Below, in pieces: positions 7,224 to 16,700 of a DNA stretch of 64,000 nucleotides. The position numbers and the translations under genes were made by a program. Below the pieces are notes generated by a model that was not told where the DNA came from, searched no databases, and saw only the letters and a list, made by a program, of their open reading frames with translations. Source of the stretch: JAAZBA01 sp964461815 (GTDB lineage: Bacteria; Bacillota; Clostridia; Oscillospirales; QAMX01); contig CAYWVF010000003.1 in the NCBI GenBank assembly GCA_964461815.1, forward strand, positions 75,598 to 139,597, in the 5' to 3' direction. Each line of letters begins with the position of its first letter. Within the stretch, counting starts at the first letter, position 1.

Positions 7224-9356
7224 ATGCAACATGAAAAAGCTTTGATATTCGAATTTGATATGAATTTTGATGGACAATTCGGAGATGGCAAAATAGTTGT
7301 AGACAAAGAAGCTGTAATGGCATCGGACAGCAGCGGCGTATTGTACAGCTTTAAAATAACCGAAGCGGAAAAATTCAGTCTTACATCGAATATAGGCTGT
7401 GGATTTATAGAGTGCAAGCGAAACGGAGAAGATTTCATACTGTGCCGTATGACAACGAGCAGAATGAAGGCTGCCGGTGAATTTATAAAAGCGGTGAACT
7501 ATCTCATAGAGACAGGCGAGCTTGAGGAGATAGGGGAAGCAGAGAGAAGTCACTGCCCTAAATGTGGAAGACCGTACCTCGAAGGAAGTACTACATGTCC
7601 GCATTGCGAAAAAAAGATGGCAGTTCTTATGCGTGCTTTGTCATTGATCGGACCTTTTAAAAAGCAGTTCCTTATTGGCTGCATTATACTTGCTTTATCT
7701 AATCTTCTCTATGCTGTAGTACCTGTTATTAACAGAATACTTATTGATGATATCCTCGGTTCGGCTACATCTACGGTCGCTAGCGTTATTTTCGTATGCG
7801 GACTTATGCTTATTATACGTGCGCTCTGCGAAGTATGCTCTATTGTAAGCTCGAGGATGATAAATAAGGTGGCGTCATCGTACGCAAACCGACTCAGGCA
7901 TATGACATACAGTAAAATACAGCAGCTGTCGATGGCAAGCATGGGAAGAAAAACAACGGGCGATCTTCTGAAACGTATAACTCAGGACACTCAGAGAGTT
8001 CGAGAATTTCTTATAGATCAGGGAAAGTTTATGATAGAGATGGTCGTGCAGTTCATTGCGATCACGATAATCATTTTTATCTCAAATCCTTTCCTTGCAT
8101 CACTCATAATATTACCTGCTCCTATCGTTCTTTGGCTGACAACTGTCGTTTGGAATAAGGTCATGTACCGATATGATAAGCAGTGGAGATTGAATTCAAA
8201 ATCAAATTCCATACTTCATGATATTATCAGAGGAATACGTGTTGTAAAGGCTTTCGGTAATGAAGAACGCGAGATCAAAAAATTTGATCGTTCATGCTAT
8301 GAACTTGCGGAAATATCGTCTGAAAATGAACGTATTTATGCAATCATGTTTCCTATGTTCGGATTTATTGCCGGAATAGGTGAATTCCTTGTACTGTATT
8401 TCGGCGGAAAAATGGTGCTTGGCAGAGAGCTTACACTCGGAGAGCTGGTACAGTTCACGATGTATATATCATATATCTATGGTCCGATCAGGTGGCTTAC
8501 AGGTCTTCCGAGATGGCTTGCAGATGTTATGACAAGTCTTCTGAAAATATTTGAGATACTTGATGAGGATCCGGATATAAAGGATACGAATGAACCTGTA
8601 GATATTGATGTGAAAGGTGATATTGAGTTTAAAAACGTAACGTTCGGATATAAATCCTATGAGCCTGTATTAAAAAATATATCTATCGATATAAAACAGG
8701 GAGAAATGATAGGCCTTGTCGGACATTCGGGTACAGGCAAGTCTACGCTGATAAATCTTGTTATGAGATTATATGATGTTAACAGCGGAGCTCTTTTGAT
8801 CGACGGAGTGGACATCCGAAATATATCACAGAAAACACTTCATGAAAGTATCGGCGTAGTATTTCAGGAAAACTTCCTGTTTGCCGGCACGATTTATGAT
8901 AATATAGCATATGCAAAGCCCGAATCAACACGTGAAGAGATCATATCTGCTGCCAAGGTAGCAAATGCTCATGAATTTATCATAAAGCTGCCCGATTCCT
9001 ACAATACGATAGTAGGTGAAAACGGATATACTCTTTCAGGCGGCGAGCGTCAGCGTATATCTATTGCAAGAGCGATATTACGTGATCCTAAGATATTGAT
9101 CCTTGATGAAGCTACGTCTACACTTGATGTTGAAACGGAAGCCAAAATTCAGGAGGCTCTCGGCAGACTGGTGAAAAATCGCACGACGATAGCTATAGCA
9201 CATCGATTATCAACGCTTCGTGGTGCAGATCGTTTGGTCGTTCTCGAGAAAGGACGACTTGCCGAATGCGGTACTCATAAGGAGCTACTGGATAAGAAAG
9301 GTATATACTATAATCTTGTTATGGCACAGCTTCAGACACAAAAATTAAAGAATTAG
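7224..9356 (+). CDS. ABC exporter, fused permease and ATPase, with N-terminal zinc ribbon (second half of a pair)
   Basis: 710 residues with the same layout as the first transporter of the cassette: a variable N-terminal domain (about 1-105), a four-cysteine zinc ribbon ('CPKCGRPYLEGSTTCPHC', about 111-128), an exporter membrane domain (about 140-450) and a nucleotide-binding domain with Walker A 'GHSGTGKST', signature 'LSGGERQR' and Walker B 'ILILDEATSTLD'. Both ATPase sites look intact in both partners, unlike many heterodimeric exporters with one degenerate site. A good ribosome binding site (AAAGGAGTGATC) precedes the ATG. A terminator follows immediately, closing the three-gene operon. 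Confidence 0.9.
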   Translation: MQHEKALIFEFDMNFDGQFGDGKIVVDKEAVMASDSSGVLYSFKITEAEKFSLTSNIGCGFIECKRNGEDFILCRMTTSRMKAAGEFIKAVNYLIETGELEEIGEAERSHCPKCGRPYLEGSTTCPHCEKKMAVLMRALSLIGPFKKQFLIGCIILALSNLLYAVVPVINRILIDDILGSATSTVASVIFVCGLMLIIRALCEVCSIVSSRMINKVASSYANRLRHMTYSKIQQLSMASMGRKTTGDLLKRITQDTQRVREFLIDQGKFMIEMVVQFIAITIIIFISNPFLASLIILPAPIVLWLTTVVWNKVMYRYDKQWRLNSKSNSILHDIIRGIRVVKAFGNEEREIKKFDRSCYELAEISSENERIYAIMFPMFGFIAGIGEFLVLYFGGKMVLGRELTLGELVQFTMYISYIYGPIRWLTGLPRWLADVMTSLLKIFEILDEDPDIKDTNEPVDIDVKGDIEFKNVTFGYKSYEPVLKNISIDIKQGEMIGLVGHSGTGKSTLINLVMRLYDVNSGALLIDGVDIRNISQKTLHESIGVVFQENFLFAGTIYDNIAYAKPESTREEIISAAKVANAHEFIIKLPDSYNTIVGENGYTLSGGERQRISIARAILRDPKILILDEATSTLDVETEAKIQEALGRLVKNRTTIAIAHRLSTLRGADRLVVLEKGRLAECGTHKELLDKKGIYYNLVMAQLQTQKLKN

Positions 9357-9438
9357 AAAAAGCTTACCTTGACTTGAAACGCCCCTATTTGTGCTGTCCG
9401 CACAAATAGGGGCTGCTTGTTCATAGTAAGCTTTTTTG
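9357..9438 (+). terminator. Nested inverted repeats and terminator after the ABC cassette
   Basis: An inner perfect 14-bp hairpin (GCCCCTATTTGTGC 9381-9394, loop TGTCC, partner 9400-9413) is enclosed by an outer repeat AAGCTTAC (9360-9367) / GTAAGCTT (9426-9433) that runs into TTTTTT. The whole forms a two-tier stem with a terminal T-run. Confidence 0.8.
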
Positions 9439-9453
9439 TTGATTGATATTGAA

Positions 9454-9488
9454 AAACGCTATTCCGATATAAAATCGGAATAGCGTTT
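9454..9488 (-). terminator. Intrinsic terminator of the purL-isomerase unit
   Basis: A 15-bp perfect stem (9454-9468 with 9474-9488). Read on the minus strand it ends in TTTTTC, so it terminates the minus-strand isomerase gene that stops at 9496. Confidence 0.88.
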
Positions 9489-9495
9489 AATGATC

Positions 9496-10359
9496 TTATT
9501 GAATTTCAGCTAAAAAACGCTTGAGGTTTTCAACACCTATTTCGATGCCTGTAAGAACATCTTCCATGCCTTCGAATTCGATGGATACATATCCGTCATA
9601 TCCGGATCTGGCGATAATACCAAGGCACTGCTTTACCGGAACATCACCATGACCGATGATCGTACCTCTGAAGTAGTTTCCGGCAGCTGTTCTGCCCCAG
9701 CCCTTTCCGGGATCGGGGAGATTGCCTGAACGGAGAAGCATATCCTTAACATGTACATGAACTGCCATCGGTATAACAGCAGCTACTGCCTTTGCAGGAT
9801 CCTCATCGATGCAAACAAAGTTACCCATGTCGCAGAGAAGACGATAATTCGGATGATCTACTGCTTCGACAAGTCTTGTCACACGGTCACTGCCCTGGAA
9901 GTAGTAGCCGTGATTTTCAGACATTGTTGTAATGCCTTTGGATTTAGCATATTCTGCTACCTCTCTAATAGAAGGAGCAACGATCTCAAGAGCTTTGTTA
10001 TAAGAACGAAGACCTGTATAACCTTCATAGAAGTTACCGCCAACGTCATGTCTCATAACTTTTGCACCAAGTGCTTCTGTTACATCGATATCATGCTTTA
10101 CCTTTTTGATCGTTTCAGAAGGATCTGCTACAAGGAAATTCGCACCTACGCAATGGCTGACGATAGGCAGACCTACCTTATCTGCATATGCTTTAAGTTC
10201 TTTTGCTTTTTCTACCGTATTATCCTCGGCACTAAAATCCGAAAACTCTACAGCGTCGAGACCGAGCTCTTTGACCTTATCTATAACGTCAAAAAGACTC
10301 ATTTTACCGCTTGATGTAAGGCGGTAGAAGCTATAATGGCTTATACATGTTTTTAACAT
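9496..10359 (-). CDS. Sugar phosphate isomerase/epimerase, AP endonuclease 2-like TIM barrel
   Basis: 287 residues with the xylose isomerase-like TIM barrel fold. Metal-binding positions expected in the family are visible: 'SENHGYYFQ' with the catalytic Glu, 'LLCDMGNF', 'HVHVKDM' and the closing 'YVSIEFEGMED'. Members isomerise or epimerise keto-sugars and inositol derivatives, often cytosolically in carbohydrate catabolism. The gene lies 15 bases downstream of purL on the same strand with a GGAGGTAATC ribosome binding site, so it is probably co-transcribed with it. No metabolic link between the two is obvious. The substrate is unknown. Confidence 0.87.
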   Translation of the reverse strand: MLKTCISHYSFYRLTSSGKMSLFDVIDKVKELGLDAVEFSDFSAEDNTVEKAKELKAYADKVGLPIVSHCVGANFLVADPSETIKKVKHDIDVTEALGAKVMRHDVGGNFYEGYTGLRSYNKALEIVAPSIREVAEYAKSKGITTMSENHGYYFQGSDRVTRLVEAVDHPNYRLLCDMGNFVCIDEDPAKAVAAVIPMAVHVHVKDMLLRSGNLPDPGKGWGRTAAGNYFRGTIIGHGDVPVKQCLGIIARSGYDGYVSIEFEGMEDVLTGIEIGVENLKRFLAEIQ

Positions 10360-10374
10360 TTTGATTACCTCCGT

Positions 10375-13300
10375 TTATTTAAAATATTTAACGCCGGATT
10401 CAAATATTGGCTGATACTTATTGCCGTTAATGTTCATGCCTATGTACTTGCCGGTTCTTTCTGTATGTGCCATCTTGCCAAGTACACGACCATCTGCACT
10501 TGTTATGCCCTCAATAGCCATTACAGAACCGTTTGGATTATAATTGATATCTGTAGATGCGTTTCCGTTCTCGTCAACATACTGGAATGCGATCTGACCA
10601 TTATCGATAAGTGTCTTGAGCATCTCATCACTTGCTGCAAATCGACCTTCACCGTGCGATACGGGTACACGATGTATATCACCTACATTGCACATGCTTA
10701 ACCATGGAGATTTGACAGATGCAACACGTGTGCTTACGTATTTAGCCTGATGGCGACCGATAGTATTGAACGTGAGTGTAGGGCATGTCTGATCCATAGG
10801 CATTATTTTACCGAATGGAACTAGACCAAGCTTTATGAGTGCCTGGAAACCGTTACATATACCGAGCATAAGACCGTCACGATTGTAGAGCATATCATGT
10901 ACTGCATCTGTGAGACGTTCGTTACGGAAGAAGGATGCGATAAACTTACCTGAACCATCTGGCTCGTCACCGCCTGAGAAACCACCGGGGATAATGATCA
11001 TTTGAGCACTGCGGATAGCCTTTTCTATTTTATTTACGGAGTCTGCCAACATATCATGTGTAAGGTTTCTGACGATAACGATCTCGGGGTCACCGCCTGC
11101 ATTTCTAACAGCGCGAGCTGTATCATATTCGCAGTTTGTACCGGGGAATACAGGTATAACAGCCTTTGGTGCTGCAAATTTTTCACTTCTTGCAACAACT
11201 ATACGCTTATCATAGGATATGTTTTCAGCGCATTTACGATTACTGTCTGCCTTTGTTGGGAATACATCCTCAAGTGTAGACTGCCATTTGCTTGTAAGAT
11301 CACAGAGACAGTAGGCTTTACCATTGATTTCTATATTCTTTTCAGCTGTCGTTCTACCAATGAGTGTGCCTATCTCGATAGGCTCTGCACATTCAAGGAC
11401 AATACCACCGTAGTTCTTTTTGAAAATATCAATATCGGTATCGTTAGCTTTGAATCCAATGCTATTTCCGACTGCCATTTTGAATACTGCTTCAGCTATA
11501 CCGCCGGATGTAAGCGCTCTGGAGGAAAGAACCTTACCTGTCCTCATAACATCTGTGATACTGCGCCAGTTGGATTTGATCGCTTCGTAATCGGGAGTAC
11601 CGTCTGTATTGTAAGGTGCTTTTACAAAGTATACATAGCTTTCCGGTCTGCCGAATTCCGATGTAATGATCTTATCAGCTTCTGCGGATGAAACGGCGAA
11701 TGAAACAAGTGTAGGAGGAACATCGATATCCATGAAGCTTCCGGACATGGAGTCCTTGCCTCCGATAGATGCGATACCAAGTCTCATCTGTGCTTCAAAT
11801 GAAGCTAAGAGTGCAGCAAACGGCTTGCCCCAACGACTTTCATCGGTGCCGAGACGTTCAAAATATTCCTGGAAAGTAAGATAACAGTCATCAATACTGA
11901 AACCTGAGGAAATAAGCTTTGAAAGTGATTCGACTACCGCACTTCCTGCACCGATGAATGGATTGGAATCTGTAAGATATGGGTCATAACCAAATGCCAT
12001 ACCGGAAACTGTGGATGTATCCTCCGGGAAAGCAGGAAGCTTAGCTACCATAGCCTGTGCCGGAGCAAGACCTGTGCTGCCTCCGTATGGTGCAAATACA
12101 GAGCCTGCACCGATAGATCCGTCAAATCTTTCGCCCAGACCACGCTGTGAGCAGACCTCAAGACTTGAAAGCATTTCTTCGATATCGGTATATGGTGTTT
12201 TGTTCTCCTTGCAGAGCTTCGAAACCTTTACACCGCTTGACTTAAATGCACCGTTTGTATTAAGAAATTCACGGGAAATATCAACGATCATATTTCCACG
12301 CCATGTCATCTGTAATCTGCCTGTGTCGGTCACCTTTGCAACAATCGTAGCCTCAATGTTTTCGCCGGCTGCAAAATTTATAAACTTCTTACTGTCTTCC
12401 GCAGCTACTACAACAGCCATACGCTCCTGAGACTCGGAAATAGCAAGCTCTGTACCGTCAAGACCATCATATTTCTTAGGTACACGGTCAAGATCGATAG
12501 CAAGACTGTCAGCGAGCTCACCTATTGCAACAGATACACCACCGGCACCGAAGTCATTGCATCGTTTGATAAGCTTTGTGACATCGGGATTTCTGAATAA
12601 ACGCTGTAGCTTGCGTTCCTCGGTCGGATTACCTTTTTGTACTTCTGCACCGCAGGTAAGAAGAGACTCACTGCTGTGACTTTTAGATGATCCTGTAGCA
12701 CCACCGCAGCCGTCACGACCTGTACGACCACCAAGAAGGATAACATAATCGCCGGGGATCGGACGCTCACGAACGATATTAGAATACGGTGCAGCACCGA
12801 GAACAGCACCTATCTCCATTCTCTTGGCTACATATTTCGGATGATATATTTCATGTACAATGCCGGTTGAAAGACCTATCTGATTACCATAGGAGGAATA
12901 GCCTGCGGCAGCGGTCTGCGTGATACGGCGCTGAGGGAGCTTGCCGGGCAGCGTGTCCTCGATAGCAGCTCTTGGATCGGCACTGCCTGTTACACGCATT
13001 GCCTGATAAACGTAGGAACGACCTGAAAGGGGATCACGGATAGCTCCGCCAAGACATGTTGCAGCACCGCCAAATGGTTCGATCTCGGTAGGATGATTGT
13101 GTGTCTCATTCTTGAACATGAGAAGCCAATCCTCATCTTTACCGTCGATTTTAGCTGTTACATGCACACTGCATGCGTTAATCTCTTCAGACTCATCCAG
13201 TCTGGGAAGCATGCCGCGTTTTTTGAGTGCCTTAACAGCACATGTAGCTATATCCATTAATGTGACAGGACGTGTTTCGGCTTTGCTGCCATAAAGCTCT

Positions 13301-14073
13301 TTGCGAGTGTCGATATAAAGCTTGTATGCATTGGCAACACGTGTATCGTCTATGTCGAAGCTTTTAATATGTGTGGAAAATGTAGTGTGTCTACAGTGGT
13401 CAGACCAGTATGTATCGATCATGCGGATCTCGGTGATCGTGGGATCACGCTTTTCTGTATTCTTAAAGTAGCCTTGCAGGAACTTGATGTCATCAAAGTC
13501 CATAGCGAGCGCAAGCTCGTTACGTTTCGCAGCAAGCTCATCATCCGAAAGCTCTACGAAGCCTTTAACTGTTTCAATATCCGCAGCAGGACTGTATGCC
13601 ATGCTGAGAGTTTCGTATTTATCGAGCGAAGCGACTCTGGAATCTACGGGATTGATAAGATGAGATTTTATTTTCTTGATGTCATCGTCAGAAAGCTCAC
13701 CGAAGAAAGCATACAGCTTTGCAACCTTGACCGTAGGTCTTTCTCCGGAGGTCATGATTTGGATGCATTGTTCACAGGAGTCGGCTCTCTGATCATATTG
13801 TCCGGGCAGAGATTCAACTGCGAGTACATATGCGTCGGTAAGATCCGGGAGTTCCTCATTGTAAAAATTATCACACTGCGGCTCGGAAAAGACATTAATA
13901 CATGCGTTTGCATATGTTTCATCATCAATGCCTTGAACATCGTATCTGTTAAAAATACGAACATCTGTCAGGTTTTCCAATTTGAGTAAATTTCTGAGCG
14001 TTGAATACAACGACTTTGAATCAAGATTGAAACCCTCGCGCTTTTCTACATAACAACGATACACTTTGTCCAT
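10375..14073 (-). CDS. purL: Phosphoribosylformylglycinamidine synthase, large fused form
   Basis: 1232 residues. The enzyme catalyses the fourth step of purine synthesis, FGAR plus glutamine plus ATP to FGAM. The N-terminal PurS-like and linker region is followed by the two AIR-synthase-type ATP domains ('FKNETHNHPTEIEPFGGAAT', 'GCGGATGSS', 'GGKDSMSG'). The C-terminal glutamine amidotransferase domain carries the nucleophile in 'LGICNGFQALIKLG' and a downstream 'SHGEGRF' histidine. This single-chain architecture is the form found in Proteobacteria and many Clostridia, instead of separate PurS, PurL and PurQ. The gene is outside a pur cluster; only the downstream isomerase is with it. I see no purine riboswitch in the leader. 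Confidence 0.96.
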   Translation of the reverse strand: MDKVYRCYVEKREGFNLDSKSLYSTLRNLLKLENLTDVRIFNRYDVQGIDDETYANACINVFSEPQCDNFYNEELPDLTDAYVLAVESLPGQYDQRADSCEQCIQIMTSGERPTVKVAKLYAFFGELSDDDIKKIKSHLINPVDSRVASLDKYETLSMAYSPAADIETVKGFVELSDDELAAKRNELALAMDFDDIKFLQGYFKNTEKRDPTITEIRMIDTYWSDHCRHTTFSTHIKSFDIDDTRVANAYKLYIDTRKELYGSKAETRPVTLMDIATCAVKALKKRGMLPRLDESEEINACSVHVTAKIDGKDEDWLLMFKNETHNHPTEIEPFGGAATCLGGAIRDPLSGRSYVYQAMRVTGSADPRAAIEDTLPGKLPQRRITQTAAAGYSSYGNQIGLSTGIVHEIYHPKYVAKRMEIGAVLGAAPYSNIVRERPIPGDYVILLGGRTGRDGCGGATGSSKSHSSESLLTCGAEVQKGNPTEERKLQRLFRNPDVTKLIKRCNDFGAGGVSVAIGELADSLAIDLDRVPKKYDGLDGTELAISESQERMAVVVAAEDSKKFINFAAGENIEATIVAKVTDTGRLQMTWRGNMIVDISREFLNTNGAFKSSGVKVSKLCKENKTPYTDIEEMLSSLEVCSQRGLGERFDGSIGAGSVFAPYGGSTGLAPAQAMVAKLPAFPEDTSTVSGMAFGYDPYLTDSNPFIGAGSAVVESLSKLISSGFSIDDCYLTFQEYFERLGTDESRWGKPFAALLASFEAQMRLGIASIGGKDSMSGSFMDIDVPPTLVSFAVSSAEADKIITSEFGRPESYVYFVKAPYNTDGTPDYEAIKSNWRSITDVMRTGKVLSSRALTSGGIAEAVFKMAVGNSIGFKANDTDIDIFKKNYGGIVLECAEPIEIGTLIGRTTAEKNIEINGKAYCLCDLTSKWQSTLEDVFPTKADSNRKCAENISYDKRIVVARSEKFAAPKAVIPVFPGTNCEYDTARAVRNAGGDPEIVIVRNLTHDMLADSVNKIEKAIRSAQMIIIPGGFSGGDEPDGSGKFIASFFRNERLTDAVHDMLYNRDGLMLGICNGFQALIKLGLVPFGKIMPMDQTCPTLTFNTIGRHQAKYVSTRVASVKSPWLSMCNVGDIHRVPVSHGEGRFAASDEMLKTLIDNGQIAFQYVDENGNASTDINYNPNGSVMAIEGITSADGRVLGKMAHTERTGKYIGMNINGNKYQPIFESGVKYFK

Positions 14074-14167
14074 AATAAAAACTGCACGACTCCTTTAAAA
14101 TAAAATTTATAATATGCTGTTATTTGACCGAATTGAAATATAGCTTCCGACAATAACCTACATTATA

Positions 14168-14195
14168 AGTATACCACATCTTTTATTTTTATCAA
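14168..14195 (-). promoter_or_regulatory. Promoter of purL
   Basis: On the minus strand, TTGATA (14190-14195), a 16-base spacer and TATACT (14168-14173) form a good sigma-A promoter about 95 bases upstream of the purL start. Apart from this and the promoter and repeats of the divergent regulator gene, the 14074-14421 gap shows nothing else recognisable. Confidence 0.7.
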
Positions 14196-14222
14196 TACAA
14201 TAATTGAATAAAAAATAAGAGT

Positions 14223-14323
14223 TTGTAATTATAAAAGATTTATGTTATACTAGATAAAACTATAGTGATATCGTTTGATCTTTATATTGTGAATAAATTG
14301 TGACTAATTCGTAAAATTCACAG
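14223..14323 (+). promoter_or_regulatory. Promoter and 11-bp-spaced repeats upstream of the two-component system
   Basis: TTGTAA (14223-14228), a 17-base spacer and TATACT (14246-14251) make a plausible promoter. Downstream lie TTGTGA repeats at 14287-14292 and 14298-14303 (period 11) and a TTCACA, the reverse orientation, at 14318-14323. An 11-bp period is the spacing of OmpR/PhoB/PhoP-type binding sites, so these may be autoregulatory sites for the response regulator encoded next. Confidence 0.5.
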
Positions 14324-14421
14324 AAAATTCATGCTACTATCACGATATAGTCTTAATATAGATATAAAATATACTTATATTGGATTATAATGGAGAAATA
14401 CATAAAGGAAGGTGCAAATAA

Positions 14422-15111
14422 ATGCCGAAGAAAGCTTTAGTTATTGAGGATGATCCGAATATTCGTGAGTTATTGAGACTTTACCTTGAAAAAGACGGCT
14501 TTGAGGTGTATGGTACTGCTGACGGAGGAAATGGAATACGTGAATTTAAAAGAGTACAGCCCGATCTTGTAATGCTTGATATCATGCTTCCTGTCATGGA
14601 TGGATGGCAGGTGTGCCGAGAGATACGTCGTGAGTCCTCTACACCTATAATCATGCTTACGGCTAAGGGAGAAACATCTGATAAAATATCCGGTCTTGAG
14701 ATGGGTGCCGATGATTATATAGTAAAGCCTCTTGAAATGAAGGAAGTAATTGCAAGAGTACACGCCGTTATGCGTCGCTATGCACCTGAAGCGGTATCTG
14801 CAAAGCGACTGACTTTTGACGGACTGGTTATCGATATGGAGGCATATGAGCTTATTGTTAATGATAAAAAGGTAGATACTCCACCAAAGGAAATCGAGCT
14901 CTTATATTTCCTTGCATCCAATCCAAATAGAGTATTTACACGTTCGCAGCTTCTTGATGAGGTTTGGGGATTTGATTATTTCGGAGATACGAGAACGATC
15001 GATGTGCATGTAAAAAGACTTCGTGAAAAGCTTGAAAATGTCAGTAACGAATGGGAAGTTGCCACTGTTTGGGGCGTAGGCTATAAGTTTGAGTTAAGAC
15101 GTTCGGTTTAA
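14422..15111 (+). CDS. OmpR/PhoB-family response regulator
   Basis: 229 residues. The receiver domain (1-120) has the acidic pocket 'IEDD', phospho-acceptor Asp53 in 'VMLDIMLPVMDGW' and conserved Lys102 in 'IVKPLEM'. The C-terminal winged helix (about 128-225) has the OmpR signature 'TRSQLLDEVWG...RTIDVHVKRLREKL'. It is phosphorylated by a sensor kinase and then binds tandem DNA repeats. The kinase gene begins three bases after the stop. Closest in type to PhoP, ResD or WalR of Firmicutes; the signal sensed is not evident. It has a strong AAGGAAGGTG ribosome binding site. Confidence 0.95.
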   Translation: MPKKALVIEDDPNIRELLRLYLEKDGFEVYGTADGGNGIREFKRVQPDLVMLDIMLPVMDGWQVCREIRRESSTPIIMLTAKGETSDKISGLEMGADDYIVKPLEMKEVIARVHAVMRRYAPEAVSAKRLTFDGLVIDMEAYELIVNDKKVDTPPKEIELLYFLASNPNRVFTRSQLLDEVWGFDYFGDTRTIDVHVKRLREKLENVSNEWEVATVWGVGYKFELRRSV

Positions 15112-15114
15112 GCT

Positions 15115-16533
15115 ATGAAGAGTCTGTTTTGGAAATATCTTCTTATGACGACATCCCTCTTGATGATAAGCTTCAGCATGTTCGGAGCCGGTTTCCTGTG
15201 GCAGTCGTATAATTACACGCTTGGAGAAATAAAGGATGATATCGAAGAAGATGCTGTAAAAATATCTGATCTTACTACCTTGCTAATTGAAAATAACAGT
15301 GAGATAATGAGAAAAATGTATTTTTCAAGCCTGACCGTAATAATTCAGGAAACAGAGTCGGATGTATTTATAAGCAGTAGTAATGGTCAGGTCATATTTG
15401 CTGCTGACAATAGTGGTATACGTAGCGGAAATGATGAATATGTAAGTGCAGCGGCACTTGATACTATTGTAAAGACAGGAAAATACAGTGAGCTGGGTAA
15501 TTTCAATGGTCTGTATCAGAATGTTCACTATACCTGTGGAGTTCCGGTCACATCTTCCGACGGAGATGTTATCGGGGCGGTATTTATCTCGACTTCATCG
15601 GCATCGGCATTGCAAATGCTTGATGACCTACGGCGCATGTTTTTGCTTACAGGTGGATTCGTGTTGCTTTTGGCGATAATCGTATCATATTTTGTTGCAC
15701 AAAATGTATCAAGACCACTGAAAAAAATGTCGAAAGCAGCAAGAGCATTTGGACGTGGTGATTTCTCTGTGAGGGTCGATGAGGACAGAGACGATGAGAT
15801 AGGTGAGCTTGCACATAGCTTTAACAATATGAGTGCGTCACTGGAGCAGCTCGAAGAGCTTAGATCTTCGTTTATAGCCAATGTCTCTCATGAGCTTAAA
15901 ACACCTATGACTACCATAGCCGGCTTTACCGATGGTATACTTGACGGAACGATACCTCCGGAACGTCAGCGTGAATATCTTGAGGTGATTTCAAACGATA
16001 CAAAAAGATTATCCAGGCTCGTTGTTCGTATGCTTGAAGCAAGCAGGATCCAGTCGGGGCAGACAAAAATAAACCCTACAAAATTTGATTTGTGTGATAC
16101 TATAGTCAGGACTGTATTGGGATTCGAGCAGAAGATAAACGATAAAAAAATCATCATGGATATGGATTTCGAATCGGATGTTATACATGTGGTTGCAGAT
16201 CCCGACAGTATCGTACAGGTTATTTTTAACCTTGTAGATAATGCATGTAAATTTACGCCGGAGGGCGGAACGATACGTGTCACGGTAAAAAAAGAGGGCG
16301 TAAAGGCCGTAACATCAATATCGAATACAGGTTCTACTATATCGGAGGAAAATCTGCCTCGTATATTTGACAGATTCTATAAGATAGATAAGTCCAGGGG
16401 AATAGATAAAAACGGAGCGGGACTTGGTCTGTTTATTGTAAAATCCATCATTACAATGCATGGCGAGGATATTTCTGTTTCAAGCTCTAATGAAGTAACG
16501 GAGTTCAGATTTACACTTCCGATCGTAGAGTGA
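15115..16533 (+). CDS. Membrane sensor histidine kinase partnered with the preceding regulator
   Basis: 472 residues. Transmembrane helix 1 (about 8-30) and helix 2 (about 175-195) bracket an extracellular sensor of about 140 residues. HAMP (about 196-248) is followed by HisKA with phospho-acceptor His259 in 'SHELKTPMTTIAGF' and an HATPase domain with N box 'NLVDNACKFTPEGG', 'DKNGAGLGLFIVKSI'. It lacks a PAS domain, which distinguishes it from classic PhoR or WalK. It lies immediately downstream of the regulator, as expected for a cognate pair. A terminator follows at 16579. Confidence 0.94.
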   Translation: MKSLFWKYLLMTTSLLMISFSMFGAGFLWQSYNYTLGEIKDDIEEDAVKISDLTTLLIENNSEIMRKMYFSSLTVIIQETESDVFISSSNGQVIFAADNSGIRSGNDEYVSAAALDTIVKTGKYSELGNFNGLYQNVHYTCGVPVTSSDGDVIGAVFISTSSASALQMLDDLRRMFLLTGGFVLLLAIIVSYFVAQNVSRPLKKMSKAARAFGRGDFSVRVDEDRDDEIGELAHSFNNMSASLEQLEELRSSFIANVSHELKTPMTTIAGFTDGILDGTIPPERQREYLEVISNDTKRLSRLVVRMLEASRIQSGQTKINPTKFDLCDTIVRTVLGFEQKINDKKIIMDMDFESDVIHVVADPDSIVQVIFNLVDNACKFTPEGGTIRVTVKKEGVKAVTSISNTGSTISEENLPRIFDRFYKIDKSRGIDKNGAGLGLFIVKSIITMHGEDISVSSSNEVTEFRFTLPIVE

Positions 16534-16578
16534 GGATCAAAATACAGCATGTGAAATGACGCAGAGAGTGTTATTTAG

Positions 16579-16640
16579 AGCTTTCGGAGGCTTGATATGT
16601 TAACTATATCATAAGAAGTCGAGCCTCTGAAAGCTTGTTT
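16579..16640 (+). terminator. Terminator of the two-component operon
   Basis: A 17-bp near-perfect stem with wobble pairs (16579-16595 with 16619-16635) contains a small inner hairpin (GATAT/ATATC) and is followed by TGTTTT. Confidence 0.8.
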
Positions 16641-16655
16641 TGTCGAAATTCATAG

Positions 16656-16684
16656 TTGACATATCGAATAAACTCTGATACACT
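16656..16684 (+). promoter_or_regulatory. Promoter of the lysine biosynthesis operon
   Basis: TTGACA at 16656-16661, 17-base spacer, TACACT at 16679-16684. Transcription would begin near 16691, just before the lysine aptamer. Confidence 0.85.
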
Positions 16685-16700
16685 AGATGCAATAAAGTAT

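Noticed and set aside
4381..9356. Cyanophycin export system
   Set aside because: Only the database name of the DUF1854 family suggests it; no cyanophycin synthetase or cyanophycinase is in the window.
11002..11691. 229-residue plus-strand frame inside purL
   Set aside because: Antisense shadow of a fully conserved gene; rich in Cys, Phe and Ile with no recognisable domain or ribosome binding site.
16641..16647. TGTCGAA, a perfect Spo0A box, just upstream of the lysine operon promoter
   Set aside because: A 7-mer is expected several times by chance in 64 kb on two strands, and lysine genes are not an obvious Spo0A target.
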